The notes under the pieces are model-generated. The model ran no database searches and was not told the DNA's origin. It was given only the letters and a program-made list of their open reading frames with translations. The translations under genes and the position numbers were made by a program. Of a stretch of 64,000 bases of DNA, positions 31,783 through 42,902 are shown in pieces. The first letter of the stretch is position 1, and the number at the start of each line of letters is the position of its first letter. This stretch comes from Heterodera schachtii (taxonomy: Eukaryota > Nematoda > Chromadorea > Rhabditida > Heteroderidae), in assembly GCA_023374025.1 (NCBI GenBank), contig SIJG01000015.1:509523-573522 (forward strand), given 5' to 3'.

Positions 31783-33918
31783 ATGATGAAAACACCGTCC
31801 ATTTCTCTGCTCCTGGTTTGCTGCATTTTTCTTGTCCATTATGCTCCCCATTATGCCCAAGCTGTTAATGATAATGGGCTAATTAAGAAATTGTGCTTCG
31901 TAAATGCTCCTCAGCCGTTCACAGTTCGAGCTAAAAATGGTGAAAAGTTTTTGTTCGAGTTTAAAATACAGCACGAAGAAGAAGAAAAAAAGTGGAAGAA
32001 ACATTGTGCAAAAATTAGCACTGAAAAATGGAAGGAATTAGAAGACTCCGACATTATCACTTTGGAGAATAAAAACGGACATGTAAGCATAAATTTAGCA
32101 ATTGGATTGTGAAATATGGTGCTTCTTGCCTTCTTCTTGGGATCCGGGAATTTTTTGCTTTTATAATAACCGAATTAGAGACAACATCGACTAGTTGGTG
32201 CTATGACGTTAGTCAAAAAAACCATCAAATGAAAATATTTTTTTTTTGATATAACTTTGCTCAAAAGCAACCAAATCTTAAACTCTTGATATCATTAAAA
32301 ATTTCGGTTAAACCCTCACCCTCTTCCCATGTATTTAAACCAGGGCTTCCACCATGAACACCAACCCCATATAAGATTTTAGGCTCAAAAATAAGAAATT
32401 TTACAACATTTTTTCAAATCAGTTATTTTTACAATTTATTCGATCAAAAATGTATCAAATTTTATTTTTTAGTCTCCGATTATCATTTTTCATAATTTTG
32501 GGGAGGAAAATACAAAATTATAAAATTTCAGAACATTCGGGATCAAAAGAATTTTGCGTCAGACTTTAAAATTTCTTGATAAAATAGTGACCTTATGCCA
32601 TAAAATTTCAAAATTATAAGTATATTTAAGAAATCGCACAATTTTCGTCGCGCCCCCAAAATCAGAGCATTCTTATAAATAAGAACAAATGGTAGCCCCG
32701 GTTTAAATTGCGCCAGCTTGGACTCACTCTTATTGGCGCTAACAAAATCAGATGATTAAAGTGAAAAAAAGGAAGATTTACGAGCATTTAAAAAGAAAAA
32801 TTGGTTTTTTTTTGGTTAAAATAAAATTTGGTCATTCTCCGATCGGGGTCCCCAACCCCCGACAATTGCCCTAGACATATCGCCCCCCGGGGTCCCCGGC
32901 TCCCGACATTTTGCCCCCCGAGGGGTTGGGGATCAACCCTACTGACAACTGAGCACAATAATAATGATAAAAAGCATTTTTTTTTAATTTATAAAAATTA
33001 AAAATATTTTTATTTTCAGCCTTTGGGCAATGTTAGTGTACAGTTCTTGCGTGTAGCTGATGAAAATGTCCAAGCTTCTAATGCTGATCTGAGGAAAATG
33101 TACTTCAATACTTTTTCGTCCAAATTTTATGCTAGAACTGGTCACATATTAGTGCTCGAGTTTGAAACACAGAAAGAAGATGAAATGGGCAAACAATGTG
33201 CAAAAATTAGCACTGGAAAATGGACGGGATTAGAAGACTCCGACACGATCACTTTCGAGAATGAAGGCGAAGATGTAAGCACAAATTCGAATTCTTTATA
33301 CATTTGATTGCTCTAAATGTTCTCTATTTACCTGCAAAATTTCAAGAAATTTAATTGGGTTTCCCAAAAGTTAAAACTAAAAAATTCTCGAAAACCCTCT
33401 ATTTTAGTTCCGCTGACCACATCTTTTTTGAATCTAACAAAAAATTTTTTTTAATTTTTTTAATTTTGTAGGCTAATAGAGAATATTTTTGGGACCAATC
33501 GAATACATATCTCGAATTAAAATTTTGTGTTTACTCCTGTGCAAAGTTATGAATAATTTTTCGTGTCCAAAAATGTCCCCATTTGATGCTGTTTGATTGA
33601 GTAACGCCCCATTTTTAGAGCCAACACACCAAATAGTTTGATCAATTTTTATGAAGTGATTTCACATAAAAAATTGTTTATATGCCGCTACGAAAAACAA
33701 CTGTCTATTGCTAATGATAAAAAAAAACATTTTTTTAATATATTAAAAATTAAAAAAAAATTTTTTTTCAGCCTTTGGGCAAAGTTAGCGTACAGTTATT
33801 GCGTGAAGTTGGTGCAAATGCTACTGAATTAGAATTTCCGTATGGAATACTACGGTGTTACATCCGTAATCCTGGCAGCGGTGTCGTCAAAATATCGGAT
33901 TTCCCTACCCATCCCTGA
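31783..33918 (+). CDS. Secreted VxLLRE-family protein C, two units, 233 aa
   Basis: Exons: 31783-32082, 33020-33274 and 33772-33918, all joined in phase 0 by GT-AG introns. The ATG at 31783 directly follows the acceptor TTCACAG, as for a trans-spliced mRNA. Residues 1-26 form a signal peptide (ISLLLVCCIFLVHYA, ending at AQA). Exon 1 ends a first half-unit (CAKISTEKWKELEDSDIITL). Exon 2 begins with the second half (PLGNVSVQFLRVADENVQ) and ends with a near copy of the first half (CAKISTGKWTGLEDSDTITF). Exon 3 closes with PLGKVSVQLLREVGANATEL. Each intron cuts a unit in the middle, so exon 2 is a module that could be duplicated without changing frame. The function is unknown; extracellular location is inferred from the signal peptide. 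Confidence 0.78.
32190..32310. repeat. Half of a foldback repeat in intron 1 of gene C
   Basis: TTGGTGCTATGACG, ATATAACTTTGCTCAAAAGC and CTCTTGATATCATT match the left half of the foldback family; the mirror half is missing. GC-rich CCCCGGGG/CCCCGAGGGG words lie further on near 32855-32940. Confidence 0.5.
33310..33620. repeat. Foldback repeat in intron 2 of gene C
   Basis: CCTGCAAAATTTCAAGAAATTT, then a mirror image with GTAGGCTAATAGAGAATATTT, ending near GAGTAACGCCCC. A diverged copy of the family. Confidence 0.55.
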
Positions 33919-33979
33919 TTAGCTGATGAAAAGAAACAGTTTTACTTCGGATGAATCTGTTTTCTGCTGATCGTGTTGC

Positions 33980-34018
33980 TTTCTTTGTTGATGCCTATTT
34001 TGGCTTGTTGCATAAACT
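33980..34018 (+). promoter_or_regulatory. Conserved 3'-UTR element of gene C
   Basis: TTTGTTGATGCC, TATTTTGGCTTG and TTGCATAAA lie about 60 bases after the stop codon, in the order seen after the other family genes. Confidence 0.55.
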
Positions 34019-34493
34019 TTATTTTCAAAAAATATTTTTTGTTCATGAACCCCATGAGAATAACACATAACCAGGCCACAGTAAAAGCATTTTAAAAATT
34101 TATTGAAATTAATGAATTTTCAAAAAGTCTGGACCAGGTCTTGGAAAAGCCGGGTATCCGGATCTGAGACCCGACGGGAACTTGGACCAGTCAATGATTA
34201 TTCAGAATCATTTAAATTTTTTGTATCAAAACATTTCTCAAACATATAAATAATGTAAAATATGTTTTAATATATTTTTTAAAATAAACATTGTTTTAAT
34301 TTTATTTTTTGGCACAATCAAATTTATTAAAAACTACAAAAACCCTTAAAAATTTTAATGGAAAAAGAAGAAGCAGAAATAAAGCTAAAAATATGATTTT
34401 AAGCACAAATAATTGTTTGATTATGATTAAAATGGCTTCATAGATATACATATATTGGTCATAAAAGGTTTTTATCTCAACATAAATTTAAAA

Positions 34494-34522
34494 AATGGCA
34501 TCAACAAAGCCACTGAATGTAT
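34494..34522 (-). promoter_or_regulatory. Orphan copy of the family 3'-UTR element
   Basis: On the minus strand GGCTTTGTTGATGCCATTTTTT matches the first part of the element, but no family exon can be found to its right before the one belonging to the locus at 35712. It may mark a lost gene copy. Confidence 0.35.
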
Positions 34523-34595
34523 TAAAAAAGGGTCTTTTCAGTTATGCAAACGCCCCATAAAAATGTCATGATCCCGACATGGGAAAGTAGTTTAT

Positions 34596-34770
34596 ATGAC
34601 GCTAATCAAGAATCTGGCACCAAAGCTTCAAAAATCTTCGATTTTATCTATGATTTTCATCATATGATTTTATCATTTGTTCAAAAACTCAGCGAAAAGT
34701 CATATGCTGAAAATCATATATAAAATCATAGAATTATACAGATTTGACGCCAGATTCTTGATTAGCGCAT
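34596..34770. repeat. Foldback with 22-base outer arms
   Basis: GCTAATCAAGAATCTGGC at about 34601-34618 is mirrored by GCCAGATTCTTGATTAGCGC at 34749-34768. A weaker inner symmetry (CATATGATTTTAT, ATCATATATAAAATCATAG) continues inward. Unrelated in sequence to the main foldback family. Confidence 0.7.
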
Positions 34771-35334
34771 AAAATTACCGCAGAAAAATGCTTCTCATCA
34801 AAATTCAAAGCATTTAAAATCATTTTACTTTTTTTTAATTCTCTAAAATTTTTGCGATAATAATTTCGAATTTCACCCTTCAATAAAATAATTTGCAAAA
34901 TGCGGAAAAATTGGCCCGAAATCCAAAAAATGGGTGTAACATATAAAGAAAAAAAAAGAATTCTTTTTTTGGTATTTATAAAAATTATTAAAAATGCATT
35001 AAGTTAATGGCGAAGTTATGCGACGTCAAATATATAAATTCTTAAAATTGGTCAAAATGCCACAAGCGAGGATTGCGCATTAAAAAAAATTAAAATTTTT
35101 ACTTATTTTTAAAACTTTTGGAAAATAGTTTTGACTTTTGTAATTTCAAGGGAATGCCCTTCTTATTTTGTACGGTCTCCAATTTTTTCTTTTCTGAATT
35201 TTCTCAAGTAATACGACAAAAATTTCAACAAATCCTGGATAATTTAACCGAAAATTACAAAAATCACCATTTTTTCAAACTTGATTTTGTAAATACAAAT
35301 TCCAGGAAAAAAAGAAAAATGGAAAAATAAAAGT
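34771..35334. other. Intergenic, no gene seen
   Basis: AT-rich DNA. An open frame near 35118-35330 has no splice signals or homology that I can see. Confidence 0.4.
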
Positions 35335-35382
35335 TTTTATAGCAACAAAACCCAAAAAAGGGCATCAACAAAGCAATGAGCT
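35335..35382 (-). promoter_or_regulatory. Conserved 3'-UTR element of locus D
   Basis: Minus-strand text GCTTTGTTGATGCC, TTTTTTGGGTTTTG, TTGCTATAAAA lies about 330 bases after the stop codon of the locus at 35712-37278. Confidence 0.55.
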
Positions 35383-35711
35383 ATCAACAGAAAAGAACAT
35401 TTACAATCTATCCGAAGATAAAAGCATATCGCAACTGGTGATTTGGGTTAGGAAGTTTCACAAAATCCGCCAAATGGGCATTTTATCAAAAAAGAAAAAT
35501 TTTTTTTTTACTTTTCGTAATTGAAAAAATTCAAAACATTCAAATTTAAACATTTAAAAAAATTCCAAATTGGATATTGATTTTTTTTGTTTCCTTTTTT
35601 TAGCAAAAAGCCTAATTGGCGGATTTTATGAAGAAATTCTTTTTGTCAGCACTATTTTCCCGTTCTCAGAAAGCCATTCTTGGAATAAACATTTACCTAA
35701 TGTTTTTTTTT

Positions 35712-37278
35712 TCACAACCTTCCCAGAAATTTCTCTTCTCCTTCGGAATTCTTGTAAAAGCAACCACGACTACCTACCATATAATAGTAGCGAAATCCAT
35801 TCGAAAAGTCAATGGGGAAACGGCCTTGTTCCAAAATACCTACTGTAGCTTTTCCCATTTCCTGAAAATGATAAATATGTTTACATTTATAAAACCTAAA
35901 TCAATATAAACTTAGTATTTACATCATTGCTCTGAAAAAGTTACCAAAGATATATTTAAATTTACCATATGCTAATAATTAAGGGTATATAAAAGTTTTG
36001 GTCTTTTGAGTCTAGATTAGTCTTGAAGACCGAGACCGAGACCAAAAAACCCAGAGGCTTTTCTCGAGTCGAGACCTAGACTCTCGAGCATCACTACACC
36101 ATCTATTAACAAAGCCGGCCTTTCAAATTAAATTTTAATATTTTTTGCTTACCTTCTCTCCGTTTTGTTCGACATTTTTGAATATAATAATCGGACAGCC
36201 GGCTATTCCGAACATAAAAATGCTCAGGCATTGTTTTTTCTGTACATTATTGTACCATGTTTTTTCATTTTTCAACATCGTTTTTTCCACATTTTGAACG
36301 AAATAATATGCAGAAATGGTGAGCTGTTTTTTACCATTGCCAAAACACACTGTTTCGTTGTCCAATTCTATAGGCTGTGTGCCACGTAAAAGGTTTGTTC
36401 CAAATTTACCCAGCAGCTTAAATAACGGCATTTAAAACAAATAAAAATTTTAAGCAAAAATTTCAACAAAAATATGGCTAATATTAAAATAATTTTTTTT
36501 TAATAACTTACAATTTCTACGACTTTTTTGAATGAAACCAAATCATTGTCCTTGAATTTGTTCAGCTGTTCTTCTGGAATTTCCAAAAATTGTTTCCTTG
36601 TAAATGTTTCGGTCTCTGTTTGTACATTTTCCAACAATATTTGGTCTCCACAATAAATTGTGAGCTGTTCTTGCTGTTGGTCAAAATACGCTTTTCCTCT
36701 ATTCTTACGCAAATCTTTCACGAAAACTTTCTTTATTTCCTGCAAATGAGAAAAATATCATGGCCAAATGAATGTAAAGTTTCAACAAAATTTTCGGAAC
36801 CGGATTTTATTTTCGGAAATTTATAAACCCGATTTTTTGGGTAATCATGAAAATAGAAGGAGATATATACCTATGTATAAAAAAAGTAAATTCTGTTAGT
36901 TCGGGCCCAATTCAAATAAAATGCCATTTTTTGTAATTTGCTTACTTCTTTTTTAACTCCTTTGAAAAAGATGTATAAATTACGATTAATAATTTCATGG
37001 AAGTCTTCCAATTCAATTTGCACAAATAATTTGCCACTCTCTTCTTTCATCATATTATTATAGGTTTTCAACGGCACAAGGTCATGATTAAGCCTTAAGC
37101 CCCATATTGTCATGAAATGCCGTGACTTCGAACGGTTCGCCAAATCCGAAATAAATTATCTTTGTCGGTGTTGGCTTAACTTTATTCTTTTTAAACATCG
37201 CATTCGCATTTTGTTGCTGCTGTGCCATAAAAAGACAGCAAACTCCGAAAGAAAAATGGTTATTGTTCTTGGTTTCAT
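35712..37278 (-). pseudogene. VxLLRE-family member D, three units, broken first exon
   Basis: Minus strand, exons 37278-36946, 36739-36512, 36416-36153 and 35861-35712, all in phase 0 with GT-AG introns. Exon 1 starts at an ATG just after the acceptor-like TTTGTGAG and closely resembles gene A (CCLFMAQ, FEVTAFHD, LFVQIELEDFHEIIN). A one-base loss near 37248 and a compensating gain near 37100 put about 150 bases out of frame, with a stop at 37158-37156. Exons 2-4 are open: IKKVFVKDLRKNRG with FLEIPEEQLNKFKDND; LLGKFGTNLLRG with ETVCFGNGKKQLTISAYYF; and GKATVGILEQGRFPIDF with YYYMVGS, then TGA. Each inner exon fuses the end of one unit with the start of the next. This is the longest member. It is probably a pseudogene, unless the shifts are assembly errors. 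Confidence 0.65.
36005..36100. mobile_element. TCTCGG-word element in intron 3 of locus D
   Basis: The right end GACTCTCGAGCATCACTA matches the end of the element at 62803-62928 (as TAGTGCTGCTCGAG). GAGACCGAGACC words follow, and the other end is not preserved. Confidence 0.5.
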
Positions 37279-37689
37279 CTCACAAAAAAAAAGTTAAAAG
37301 ATGAAAAAAATATTTGCTAAAAGTGGCCAAAATTATGGATTCAAACGCATGAATAAATGTAGTAAAAACCAAAATTCACTAAAATTTCAAAAAATAAGGA
37401 ATAAAATTTTAAACCTAATGGTTATATAATTTAATCTTTGCAATGCAAATTTTTTGAATTTTAATTCTAAGAATTTAATCAAATTCATATTATTTTAATA
37501 AACATTTTTTTTATTTTGAAAATAAAATAAATAATATGTGCTATCTTTAATTTAGGGATTCGGCCAAGTAAAAGATTTTCACGAATAAAACGGTAAGGCA
37601 AAAATTTTTTATTTCTTGATTATATTTGAAAAATGAGATTGGAAATGATGAGATTGCAGGCAATAACCTGCTATTTATTAGCAAAATCT

Positions 37690-37915
37690 ATTTGGCATTT
37701 AATGCCAATTTTAGCAATCAATTTCTAACTCTGTTTAAGGCGAACATGCCAAAATTGGACAAGCAAAAGCCTCCCCTCTGTTTAAGGCTTGAACGCAATA
37801 AATGGCAAGCAAATTTTAACTCTGTTTAAGGCGAACCTGCCAAAATTGGGCAAGCAAATTCCCCTCCTAAAATTGGACAGGCAAAAGCCTCCAATCTGTT
37901 TAAGCATTTTGAAAG
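37690..37915. repeat. Diverged copies of the 155-base repeat, reverse orientation
   Basis: CTCTGTTTAAGGCGAACATGCC, AAAATTGGACAAGCAAAAGCC and CCTCCCCTCTGTTTAAG are the complement of the unit at 2716-3230. Two or three partial units are visible. Confidence 0.65.
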
Positions 37916-38165
37916 CAATTGCTAAGACGGAAGGGACAATGGGGCGGAAAGTGAAAATCTATGGCATGGCATTGACAGGGGCTGGACTTGGACGTCCGGT
38001 TTGTCTACCTTATACTGGCATGAACGAACACTTACTAAGGATGGATCAAAATTACTGGGTTGATTTTAAGGAAAATTCAAATCCAATTTTAATTTAGGGT
38101 GAATTAAATCCTGGTTAAGGTGGTGTAATTGTGACGTTTGAAGAGTCCGCCAACACGAGGAAGCC
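37916..38165 (+). pseudogene. Possible decayed first exon of a VxLLRE-family gene
   Basis: One open stretch reads KVKIYGMALTGAGLG and HLLRMDQNYWVDFKENSN, stops at 38095-38097, and is followed about 35 bases later in another frame by GVIVTFEESANTRK. The order (strand, W-D/Y-F motif, then I-T/Y-F strand) is that of the end of family exon 1 in genes E and F. No signal peptide or second exon is found. The match is weak and rests on pattern only. Confidence 0.3.
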
Positions 38166-38258
38166 AATTTGTGTTGTTTAATTTGTTGGATAAGAAAAAA
38201 AGTTAGAAGACTTTAAAGTTTGCGGCGCCAAAATGTCCCGCGCCAAAGTGACCCCGAC

Positions 38259-38902
38259 CAGGGACGGGCGAAACTTCGGGCTTCGTGCTTCGAGCTTCGA
38301 AAACTTCGCGTTTTTTGAGCTTCGAACTTCGAGCTTCGGCTTCGGGTAATTTATCCGAAGTTTCGGGAAAAATACACCCCTAAAGATTGAATTTTCGAAG
38401 TGAAAAATACACTCCTAATTATTGATGTTAATGTGAATAATTGTGATAATGTTTATGAATTTTATAGATTTTTTATTAAACATCTCGTCAAATTAATTCA
38501 AAATTAAATATGTCTTCAATATTATTTTATATTTTACATATTGTATAGCTATTTTTATATTATTTTTAACACAATTTACATTTTTAGCTTGAAAATGCCA
38601 CCACAAAGCAAATATATTAAATATTTTAAAATTTCTCATGGAACGGCAAAATTTAGCAAGAGAAACGTTGAAAGAACTCCTTTTCCTTCAACAGAATTTG
38701 CCTCTTTATGGATTTAAATTCGAAATTTAATTGAATTTTACTATATGGATAAATATTTTGGATTAAAAAATTTGAAAAACTTCGTGCTTCGAGCTTCGAA
38801 AACTTCGGGTTTTTTGGGCTTCGAACTTCGAACTTCGTGCTTCGAAAAAAATTGGGCTTCGCCTTCGGCTTCGAGTGCCAAGCCGAGCTTCGCCCGTCCC
38901 TG
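38259..38902. mobile_element. hAT-like element with CTTCGG/GCTTCGA words
   Basis: The ends are CAGGGACGGGCGAA and TTCGCCCGTCCCTG. The flanks are ACCCCGAC on both sides, an exact 8-base duplication. Next to both ends GCTTCGA/CTTCGGG words are reiterated. 644 bases, no coding capacity. Confidence 0.9.
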
Positions 38903-39094
38903 ACCCCGACCCCCCTAGATCACATCCATCCTTCTTCATTTGGTCGCGCTTATTCTGCTGTCATTTTTTGGTGGTCAGAATGTCCTTGGAATTTTTCCAT
39001 TCTCTCCGAAAATTAACTTTATTTTTGCAAATTCCCTGCAGATCCCCAAATCAATCTCGTGAAGGAAGTCCCAATCACAGCAAAATTTTAAAAA

Positions 39095-39141
39095 TCGTTT
39101 ATAAAAAATGCCAAAATTGACATTTCAACAAAGCAATGAAT
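39095..39141 (-). promoter_or_regulatory. Conserved 3'-UTR element of gene E
   Basis: Minus-strand text GCTTTGTTGAAATGTC, AATTTTGGCATTTTTTATAAA lies about 60 bases after the stop codon at 39198-39200. Confidence 0.5.
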
Positions 39142-39197
39142 GCGATCAGCAGCAGAGCATAACATCTTTAGCCAAAGATGGCGCCGCGCATTTACTT

Positions 39198-41070
39198 TCA
39201 ATTGCTGCTTCCAAATCGCATCCGACCAATAGCAGCATCATAGTAATAATAATAATTTCTCACTTTTTCCGAAAAGACTAAGTCAAAGTCTTTCTCAGTT
39301 TTACGCAATACAGAAACTGGAGCTGAACCGAACATCTGAAAAAGAAAAACATTTTATATACATCAGGGCTCGGACTCGTCCTTGAATGGCAAGGACGTCC
39401 TGGAAATTGCACCCTCTCATTGGATAAGATTTATTAATTGTTTTTCATCGCATATGATACCAATTTTTAATGTCCTTGAATTTATTGGAATTTTCCCCTT
39501 GTGTCCTTGGAAACCGGTGTACCCTTCCTTGGAAAGGGAGTTTGTCCGATCCGAGCCCTGTAGTACATGGAAAAAATTAGCAAAAAAAAAAAGGAAAGAA
39601 TTTCATCCATCATCTCTCGGATAAGATATAAGTTTAAGTTTCACATTTTTGCTTCAAACTTTGTTTAAATACATGAAAGCGAAGTGAAAATCATTAGTGC
39701 TTCAATAAAAGATCGATCAAACCATTTTTTGACTAAAAATGGAAAATCGAAAAATTTGGGTTTTCGAGTTTTTGTTCAAATTCGGGTCCGGGATTAGGAA
39801 TTGGTCAAAATGGGTGCCGTATTCGTGACCAGAGACCCCTAAAACCCATGTAAACTTTTTCGTGGCTTCTCCATGCTCTAGTTAGTAGGAAAAACACTTT
39901 CTTTTTTATGTTTGCGAGCAAAAGTTGGGACTTTTATTTACATATTTTTACATATTCGGGCTTTTTATACATATTTTACATATTTCGTGATTTTATACAT
40001 ATTTGGTATATTTTTTGGACTTTTTTTTTGACATATTTTCATTTTTTTTTACATAATTTGAGGATTTTTTATGGAAATTTATGGAAAATCCTCAAAAAAA
40101 AATCCAAAATTTCGCCAAATTTTTCGTACATATTTTCATTTTTTTTTTGAATATTTTGAGAATTTTTGAAAATTTATAGAAATTTTTCCGAAAAAATAAA
40201 ATATTTTTTTTGAAAATGTACTGCTAAAAATAGGAAAAATTAATTTTTAAAATACAAAAAGATGATTATAAGCCTAATTAGGTTAGATTTTGTGCCTATC
40301 TTATCCTCTACAAAAAAAATTTTGGCAAAAAAATAACAATTTAAAACATTTTATTTACATATTTGATATATATTTTGGGTTTTTGTTACATATTTCGGGA
40401 TTTTTTTTTTATACATATTTATGTAGATATTTTGACCACTTTTTGTACATATTTTTGACATCCCTAATGATCACATATTTGTTCGAAATTTGTTAAAAAT
40501 TTTCGCATTAAAACTCAAAAAAAATTTCCCCAGCAACCTTTCTCGGTTTACCGCCCACCGGGCCTCAAACTTTCCAAAAAAAAAACCACGAAAGATGGTC
40601 ATTTTTGTCTAAAAATTTTTTAATTAAAAAATCTTAATTTTCAAAAATTCCAAGCGGTGCCAAACGATAACGTTCTTTTTTGGGTATATATTTTTTTTTC
40701 TTGGAAAATTTATCTCACAATTATTTTTTTTAGGGTAAAATAAATAAAAAGAAATTTTTTTGGCAAAAAAAAAAGCAATTTTTTTTTTGTTCATATGAAT
40801 TACCTTGTTTTCATTATAGTAGAAATAAATCACATCATCCGATTGATAATCTGTCCACAAATCCACATTAAGCTCCACAGGTTTTCCTCTTGTTTTTGTC
40901 GCGTTTGTTAAAAAACCTTTTGTATCATGATACAGACCAATTTGGTAGCTTTTTATTCCCCTGAAATCCGGGAAAAGCACTTGCTTTGACACAGCAGCGA
41001 CACTTTGGAGATTGTTGAAAGCCATAAAAAGGAAGCAGCAAATCGCGGACAGAAAAGTGATCGTATGCAT
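39198..41070 (-). CDS. Secreted VxLLRE-family protein E, one unit, 134 aa
   Basis: Minus strand. Exon 1 is 41070-40804 and exon 2 is 39335-39198, joined in phase 0 across a 1,468-base GT-AG intron. The ATG lies two bases after the acceptor TTTTTCAG. A signal peptide (ITFLSAICCFLFMAFNNLQ, ending near VAA) leads into KQVLFPDFRG, VELNVDLWTDYQSDDVIYF and a donor after NENK. Exon 2 (MFGSAPVSVLRKTEKDFDLV, then NYYYYYDAAIGRMRFG) aligns with the second exons of genes B and F, which is why I join it despite the long intron. The intron holds a hAT-like element (39364-39560) and an ACATATTT-rich block. The nearest in-frame continuation of exon 1 gives only an unrelated tail. Confidence 0.65.
39364..39560. 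mobile_element. hAT-like element with GTCCTTG words
   Basis: The ends are CAGGGCTCGGACTCG and CGATCCGAGCCCTG; flanks ATATACAT and TAGTACAT share five of eight. Interior words are GTCCTTGAA/GTCCTTGGAA. A partial second copy lies at about 62555-62648. Confidence 0.7.
39900..40470. repeat. ACATATTTT-word repeat block
   Basis: Reiterated TACATATTT/ATACATATTT words in two clusters (about 39935-40060 and 40355-40460), ending in GACATCCCTA, a possible hAT-like right terminus. I cannot find the matching left end. Confidence 0.45.
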
Positions 41071-42902
41071 CTCTGAAAAATAATTTTTAACCTTGCCGGG
41101 GTGCTAGGTGTCGTTTCGTAAATCCGCCACCTGGGCGTTTCGTAAAATCCACCATTTTAGCGATTTTTTCGACAAAACATGGTATAACTTTTCTTAAAAG
41201 TAATCAAATTTTATGTTCTTGGACCCCTAAATCATGCAAATTTAAATTTTCGGAAAAAGGAGGAAAGAAATTCTGAAAACACTACTTTTTCAAAATCCCT
41301 TCGGAGATTAATTCAAAAAACATTGAAAAATTAAAACAAATTTATTTATTTATGAAATTCATTTTCATGCTAAATTATTCATCAAACTTTCTTTTTCAGA
41401 AACAATTGGTTATAGTCTAATAAACAATTAGGGTTTTAATTAGTTTTTGCTTTCCTAAATCTGGATCCAGGGGTCCAGAGGTCGAGCTCAAACTAATCTT
41501 ACAATAAGACAAAAATAAATTTATTTCTTAATATTTGAAAAATGAGGTTGGAAAATGATGAGATTGCAGGGAATGAATGACGAGCAGCAGCTATTTATTA
41601 GAACAATTTGTAATTTATTTTACATATTTATTACAGTTAAACGTGATTAATGACATTATGCCAAAATTGGGAAACAAAATGATGACATAAATGAATATTT
41701 GTGATTTCTACAAAGAAAAGAAAATCCAAGGATTATTTTTGTATTTTTTTTACATTTATTATAATTAAATGTGGCTAATGGCATCATGCCAAAATTGCAG
41801 ATAATCTAGTGGCTCTTCTCTGTTTAAGCATTTTTCATGCCAATTTTGGCAAGCAATTGCCAACACTTTTTCAGGGAATCATGCCGAAATTGGGCAAGCA
41901 CGTTCCCACTATATCCTCACTTTTTTGTTAAACAAAGAAATTCCATTACATGACGTAAATCAAAATTGGTGATTCCTGCAAAGAAAAGAAAATACAGGAC
42001 GAATTTTAAGGACATATGATCATTTCCAATTTTTTATTTTCACAAATCTTTTTTTTTATTGTATCTCATTAAAAACTCTGATGACAAAAATAAATTAAAA
42101 AATTCGTTTTTATTTTTATTAAAATCACATAAATTGTTAAAAAATATTTTTATAGAATTTTCTACAAAGTATTTGGGACAAAAAAAATTATTAAAATAAA
42201 TACAATATCTTCTGAATATTGACAAACGAATACGGTATCAGCTTTAACTAAAAGTTGATAGAGGAGATGGGTTTTTCCAGTTCGAAAATTTGTATATTCA
42301 CGATAGTGTATATATCGTATCTATTCGGCCGTGATCACAGACTACGGTTAAATTACACCAAAATTTACAGTAATTACTCAGTGTGTCTGTCTGTCTGACC
42401 ACTGCTACGAAAAAATAGTAAATAAATCGGACGAGATCAGCAGAGGGGCAAAAGGGTGCTCGAATGGCTTGATGATGAGTAAATATTGGGTGGATAAATA
42501 GGAGTACGAGAGCAGAATTTTTTGCCAAAACTCGAGAATTGTTGAGAAATTAATGAACAAATTGAATTTGCCAAATTTTTCCTAGCAAATTCTTAAGGTT
42601 GGAATTATATTTGCGAAAAAATGCTAACTTTTTTGCCCGAAATTCAATCGGGGGAAAAATCAAAAAAAAAAAAAAATCAAAAACAACACTTCCAAGCAGA
42701 CGAAATACCGACCGAAATTTGAAAAATTCAAATTTTGTAACTCAAAATGACAAAAAGATCTGAAAAATTCTAAAATTCTCGATTCGAGTGCCAAGTGTCG
42801 AGAGTCTCGCACAAATAGCATACAGGAAAAAAAATTGTTTGTCTCGTGTCATGTCCGCCTCCGCTCCCGGATCCGCTTAATTTCGGCTTCCGGACACCGG
42901 CT
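41071..42902. other. Intergenic with foldback and dispersed repeats
   Basis: About 41130-41290 is part of a foldback copy (GGTATAACTTTTCTTAAAAG). About 41530-42010 is the reverse complement of the repeat run at 7010-7620. No gene is seen in 42010-42902. A near-palindrome around 42660-42720 is simple sequence. Confidence 0.5.

Noticed and set aside
40624..40803. In-frame continuation of exon 1 of gene E as its C-terminus
   Set aside because: It reads through a good donor into lysine/isoleucine-rich low-complexity sequence; the exon at 39198-39335 aligns with the family and is in phase.
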